A stretch of 64,000 bases of DNA, from positions 211,316,472 to 211,380,471 of the forward strand of contig NC_135783.1 in assembly GCF_051106095.1 (NCBI RefSeq), in the 5' to 3' direction. The notes below the pieces were generated by a model. The model saw nothing but the letters and a program-made list of their open reading frames with translations. It was not told the origin of the DNA and made no database searches. The translations under genes were made by a program, and so were the position numbers. Position 1 is the stretch's first letter. Each line of letters starts with the position of its first letter. Below are positions 60,003 through 64,000 of this stretch, piece by piece. Source of the stretch: Pogona vitticeps (taxonomy: Eukaryota; Chordata; Lepidosauria; Squamata; Agamidae).

Positions 60003-61991
60003 TACCATATTTTTTGCTCCATAAGACGCACTTCCCCCCCCAACAATGGGGGAGAATGTATGTGCGTCTTATGGAACAAATACAGTAAAAAAGGGGTTCA
60101 ACCACCACCACCCAGAAGCCCCCCACTGCCATGCTGGGAGGCCTCTGAATTAGCACCAGAGACTGCTTGCTGTTTGGACCTCACCATTCTGCACTGCTGG
60201 CTTTCTAGGATCTGCTTCCTGGAGCCCACCTGGAAAACCAGCAAGGCCAACAGGCCTATGGCAGCAGGCAGTGAAAACAGCCAAGGACAAAAGGGGAAAG
60301 AGTAATTCAAGAAAAAACCAGGGGAAACCACAAACACAGTCCCCCACTTAGGCAGTTGATTTTCCCATATTTGGGGAAATCACAGGGGTCAGCACATCCA
60401 AAGTGCAATAGATGAGCCTCACCCTAGGAAAACCACTTTAACGATCATGGTATCTCCCCTGCCAGGTATGAGTTGGAATGGCCTCTGAACCCCTTTCTGT
60501 GCCCTATCCCCCAAAGGCATGGTGACCCCCTGGCTGCAGCTCCTGATCAGAACAGGGCTGCACAGCCCCAGTCCTCAAAGAGGCCAAGAGAGCTCTTCAG
60601 TGTTTTGGGGTGCCCCACAGGACCCCCACCAGGGGCTGGATGTTCCTCCCGCAATCCTCCAGTGCACAGATATTAGCATACCTAATATGCGGGGAAGGCA
60701 GGGAAAGCGGGGAAATTCAGACTTTCAGTTAGTGAAGAGGCTGCTTGTCTGCTTCCTTGCTAGTCCAAGTAGTTAGAGAGCTGGGAGAGAGACCTGGGAC
60801 TGCCTGGTATTGTCATTTTAAAATGTAAAATTTAGTTTAAAAGCTGTTTGTTTGGGGTTAGTGCTTGGGTGAAAAGGTGCTCCGTTTGAGTTGAAACCTG
60901 CTTGTGTAGAAACCTGCATACTTGCTTTAAAAGCTGCCTAGGAAGTGTTCAGAGCAGCGCCGATCAGCTGTTAGATGGGGAGAGGGGAAAGGAGCAGGAG
61001 CGGAGAAGAGCACAAAATGGCTGCCGGCTGCCTGCTGGCTTTTAGCTGTTTGGGGCTCTTTTTTGGCTGTTCTGGGGTCTACCAAGGCACTGTGAAGAAC
61101 CAGGCTCAGTCTACAGTACCTGGTAAGTGACTTTCTTTTAAGTTTTTTAAAGTTTCTGACCTTTTCCTCCCCATAAAAATGCATTAATTAATTTTCAATG
61201 CATTTCTATGGAAAATTTGGATTCAACTTGCAAACTTTTCAACTAGTTCTGGGCATCTAATAGAGAATGTATTTCCAAAGGGTGTTGCAGCAAGGAAACT
61301 AACTGTGCCTCGTGACTTCTAACTGGATTATAATACCTGCTTCCTGATTTCAGCTACTATAGTTTGCATTCATTTTTTTTGGCTCATCAAGAACATTGTT
61401 CATGGCTTTGTGTGGCCTAACCTGTTGTGCCTTGCATGCTATAAACATTCAATTATGTCAGAAAATGGAGATTTGGTCTTATGCTGAGCATGTGCTACTG
61501 CTGGTGAATGGGATCAGGTTAAGCTTTGTGTTGCTGTTCTTTTGCATAACCTAAAGTAAATAAGTAAAACCAGCTGTTAAATAGTTTAATTGCACTATTT
61601 ATCCTCCACACAACTAAAAGGGACCTCTCAATGCAGTGCCAAATCAGACAAACCATTTCTAACTTAATATAGGCTTGAGCTGTAGCTGGGCAGAGTTGCA
61701 CAACAATCTCATCTGTCATTGAGACATTTCTATAAGCATGGGGAGGAGGTGGATGAAAGGAAATGTAAAATATAGGTAGAGTGGTATAGATCTTATCACT
61801 GGTTGATAATGGTCTATATTAATGCCACTGTTGACTGCTGTTCACTTTACATGTTCAAATATTATTCTGTTATAGTTTATTAAATATTTTATTACACTAT
61901 TTGGTTCAGAATATATTTTCCCTGTGTTCCTCCTCTAAAAATTAGGTGCGTCTTAAGGTCAGGTGCGTCTTATGGAGCAAAAAATACGGTA
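60003..61991. mobile_element. Composite DNA element with TACCGTATTTTTTGCTCCAT-type ends (about 2 kb)
   Basis: The left end TACCATATTTTTTGCTCCAT and the complement of TACCGTATTTTTTGCTCCAT at the right form inverted termini. Each is followed by a AAGACGCAC word. The interior has three parts: the module shared with 52568-53227 (here inverted, 60087-60680), a stretch with CAGCTGTTAG and AAAATGGCTGCC (60910-61245) resembling a Tigger-like element, and about 700 bp of unassigned DNA. No transposase recognised. Confidence 0.7.
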
Positions 61992-62804
61992 ATAAGTCTT
62001 CTTTTAGGGGATGAATATCTGCCAAATGCATATAGTCAGGATAGGAACTCTTCTTAAAGTATTCATTAATCTAAAAACAAGAGCAAAATGGACACAGAGA
62101 GACCTCTGATTTGATTTTTTAAATACAACCGCCTCATTTCCTATTTTTACACACACATTTTCTTAAAGTATAGAATGAGTTGAGAAAATTTGGAAGAGAA
62201 ATTGTGTACAGAATGAGGAATTTTTCAGAAATAAGGCTATTAATACAAAAAAAGCACATTCTGAAAAATCCAAGTTATAAAGCATTATTCCCCAGTTACT
62301 CCTCCTTCGCCACATTTCATAGATGCATATGTTTTTTTTTTCTAAAAGCTTTATAAATATTCAGTGAGCTTTTTGGCTTACTTGTTCGCGAGACATAAAG
62401 ACTAATTTCATAAGGTTACAAAGAACAGAATGTCTTGGTAGGCTGTTTTTTTAAAAAAATAAGAAAATAAAAACATGTCCCAGTAGGGTGACCATATGTG
62501 GAGATATTTGCATAGAAGAAAGTGCCATGAAAGTCTGTGAGACTTTCTAAATAAATGTGCACAGGATTAAAATAGTAAATGTGAGAAATATGTTGCTAGA
62601 TTACACAATAGCTTTCCAGGGCTACTGTACTAAAGCCTGAATAACAGTGATATTGTTTTCATGCGTTTGCATTATAGGCTTAAAAAGCTTTGTGGTCACA
62701 GTTTATAATTATCAATTTGATGGAAATTTCAATAATAAATGATGCATTCTAAGAGTCCTAAAACATATGTCACTGTGTTTTTCCCCCCAATCAAAAACCC
62801 TTAC
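61992..62804. other. CTNND2 intron stretch
   Basis: AT-rich; nothing recognised before window exon 2. Confidence 0.5.
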
Positions 62805-62937
62805 CTCTGTTTTTACTTTGTTATCTCCAAAGCATAAGTGCTGCAGGTAGGCTGCTGCATTGGCTTGAACTGATGGAAACTGGTGCTGAAGCATGTGAAT
62901 GACCTCTGGCAATTCTGGATCCCGCCAGGCAAACTCT
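62805..62937 (-). CDS. CTNND2: CTNND2 window exon 2 (first armadillo repeat)
   Basis: This 133-nt exon completes the split arginine and encodes 44 residues starting [16 protein letters not shown] and ending FGDNKVKTE. The helix pattern with [15 protein letters not shown] is that of armadillo repeat 1 of the p120 family. The acceptor is TTCTGAAG and the donor is GAG then gtaagg. It is separated from window exon 1 by a short intron of 310 bp. Confidence 0.96.
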
Positions 62938-63247
62938 CTTCAGAAGGCAAGCAAAATTCAGTGAAGTGTGAATTTATTTACTTTTATTTGGCACATTTCT
63001 TCCGAGACTCCTAACCAAAATCCTTCCCGACAAAACTTCTTAATTTGTAGGTATGTCACATCATTATCAGACAGTGAGTTAACTATTGTGCTATTAGTCA
63101 CTAATAGTATTCAACTAAAATCGAATGAGCTAAAGCAAACATTATCTCACTAATAAGCAACCAGAAGTGTTATGTATTAGCAACCACATTAGAATTATTT
63201 TACAAATGTAATTCTGAGCAATTCATGAATATGCTAGTTGTGCTTAC

Positions 63248-63464
63248 CTGGGATCTTTCTGGATGCTGTCTATCGATGGTGATCTTGTTGTACCATCATC
63301 AGCAGGAGCTGCATGTTGCATCCTGTTGTAACTCGACTCAGAAAGTCGATAGTGAAGTGACCTGTAGGGTTCTGCGTAGGTAGCTGTTGTGTTCAAAGCA
63401 TAATTGTTTCTTTGGTATGTAAGAGTGCTACGCTGACTGGATGATCTTTGTAGATTTCCAACAC
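63248..63464 (-). CDS. CTNND2: CTNND2 window exon 1 (linker before the armadillo domain)
   Basis: This 217-nt exon enters with two bases of a split codon and leaves with AG of a split arginine codon. It encodes the serine/tyrosine-rich linker, including NYALNTTATYAEPYR and DDGTTRSPSIDSIQKDP, which matches the human stretch just before the armadillo repeats. The acceptor (ATACCAG) and donor (CCCAG then gtaagc) are canonical. The middle of the exon (SLHYRLSESSYNRMQHAA) looks less conserved than the ends, as expected for an unstructured linker. Confidence 0.94.
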
Positions 63465-64000
63465 CTGGTATATAAAATCAAGATTAAGGAATATTCGTAG
63501 GGTGTCTATATATAGACCAAGGCTGGGAATCATGTGCCCAATCATGTGTAGTCTCACAGATACATTTTTTCACTCCCCCGCAAGCTCCTTCTTCTGGAAA
63601 AAAACTTTTTTTGTACCAAAGAGAGAGAAAAAAGGAAGGGAATCATCACTCCTAGAAGTCTCCAGGAGCAATGATTCTTCTCTATGGCAAGACACAGGGT
63701 GTTGCTTTAGTGTGCCGAGGTTGCTACTTATATACTTAAAGCACCCTGGGCAGTTATATATATAAGCAGCACACTTTGTTAAACATAGGACTGTATAGTA
63801 ATTCTGATTCTTAATGAACTTCACATATGGACAAAGTCTCAGCTTACCCCTGAAAATTTCTCAAAAGTGCAAGTGCAAGTGCATGGAAGCAGGGAAAGAA
63901 GAAGACATTTTCCTTCAATCAGTCTCTAAGTTAACTTATCTTAGGGTCCAAAACAATGAAGGATTTTTACTTACTTAAACTGAATACGAGCAATCATAAA
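63465..64000. other. CTNND2 intron running out of the window
   Basis: Bases 63740-63785 resemble the end of a tRNA-derived SINE (TATATAAGCAGCACACTTTG). No exon seen. Confidence 0.5.

Overview
The window is eukaryotic, almost certainly a squamate reptile (lizard or snake). It has split exons with GT-AG signals, many BovB (RTE) LINE fragments, Sauria-type SINEs whose 3' ends match BovB, tRNA-derived squamate SINEs, Tigger-like inverted-repeat elements, a mariner, a nested L1, and long microsatellites. It is mostly intron and intergenic DNA.

One host gene is present: CTNND2 (delta-catenin), on the minus strand. Fourteen consecutive coding exons run from 63464 down to the stop codon at 21088. 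All exon phases join without a break. They encode about 745 C-terminal residues: the linker before the armadillo repeats, the whole armadillo domain with its lysine-rich loop, and the C-terminal tail ending in the PDZ-binding motif DSWV. The first part of the gene lies beyond base 64000. One intron (after window exon 9) uses a GC donor instead of GT; all the others are GT-AG.

Layout: 1-20.4 kb is DNA downstream of the gene. It holds SINEs, Tigger-like elements, a duplicated (TG)n tract, and a layered nest at 11.6-15.6 kb where a minus-strand L1 has been hit by a BovB tail, two Tigger-like elements and a Penelope-like fragment. From 20.5 to 64 kb lies CTNND2. Its introns hold BovB fragments, an almost full-length mariner (35.3-36.5 kb), two hAT-type 137-bp elements, an unclassified GC-rich insertion (38.1-38.9 kb), several DNA transposons with CCGTATTT-type ends, an (AAAG)n/(AACG)n tract and an (ATT)n tract.

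The 12.9-kb intron between window exons 3 and 4 contains a Ty3/gypsy-family LTR retrotransposon (47179-52384) with 478-bp LTRs and a 5-bp target duplication, inserted into a BovB LINE. Integrase lies before the reverse transcriptase/RNase H part and the capsid region is SCAN-like, which places it with the Gmr1-like elements. It is a broken but young fossil.

I see no second host protein gene and no confident tRNA, rRNA or CRISPR. Family names were assigned by reading alone; no searches were run.
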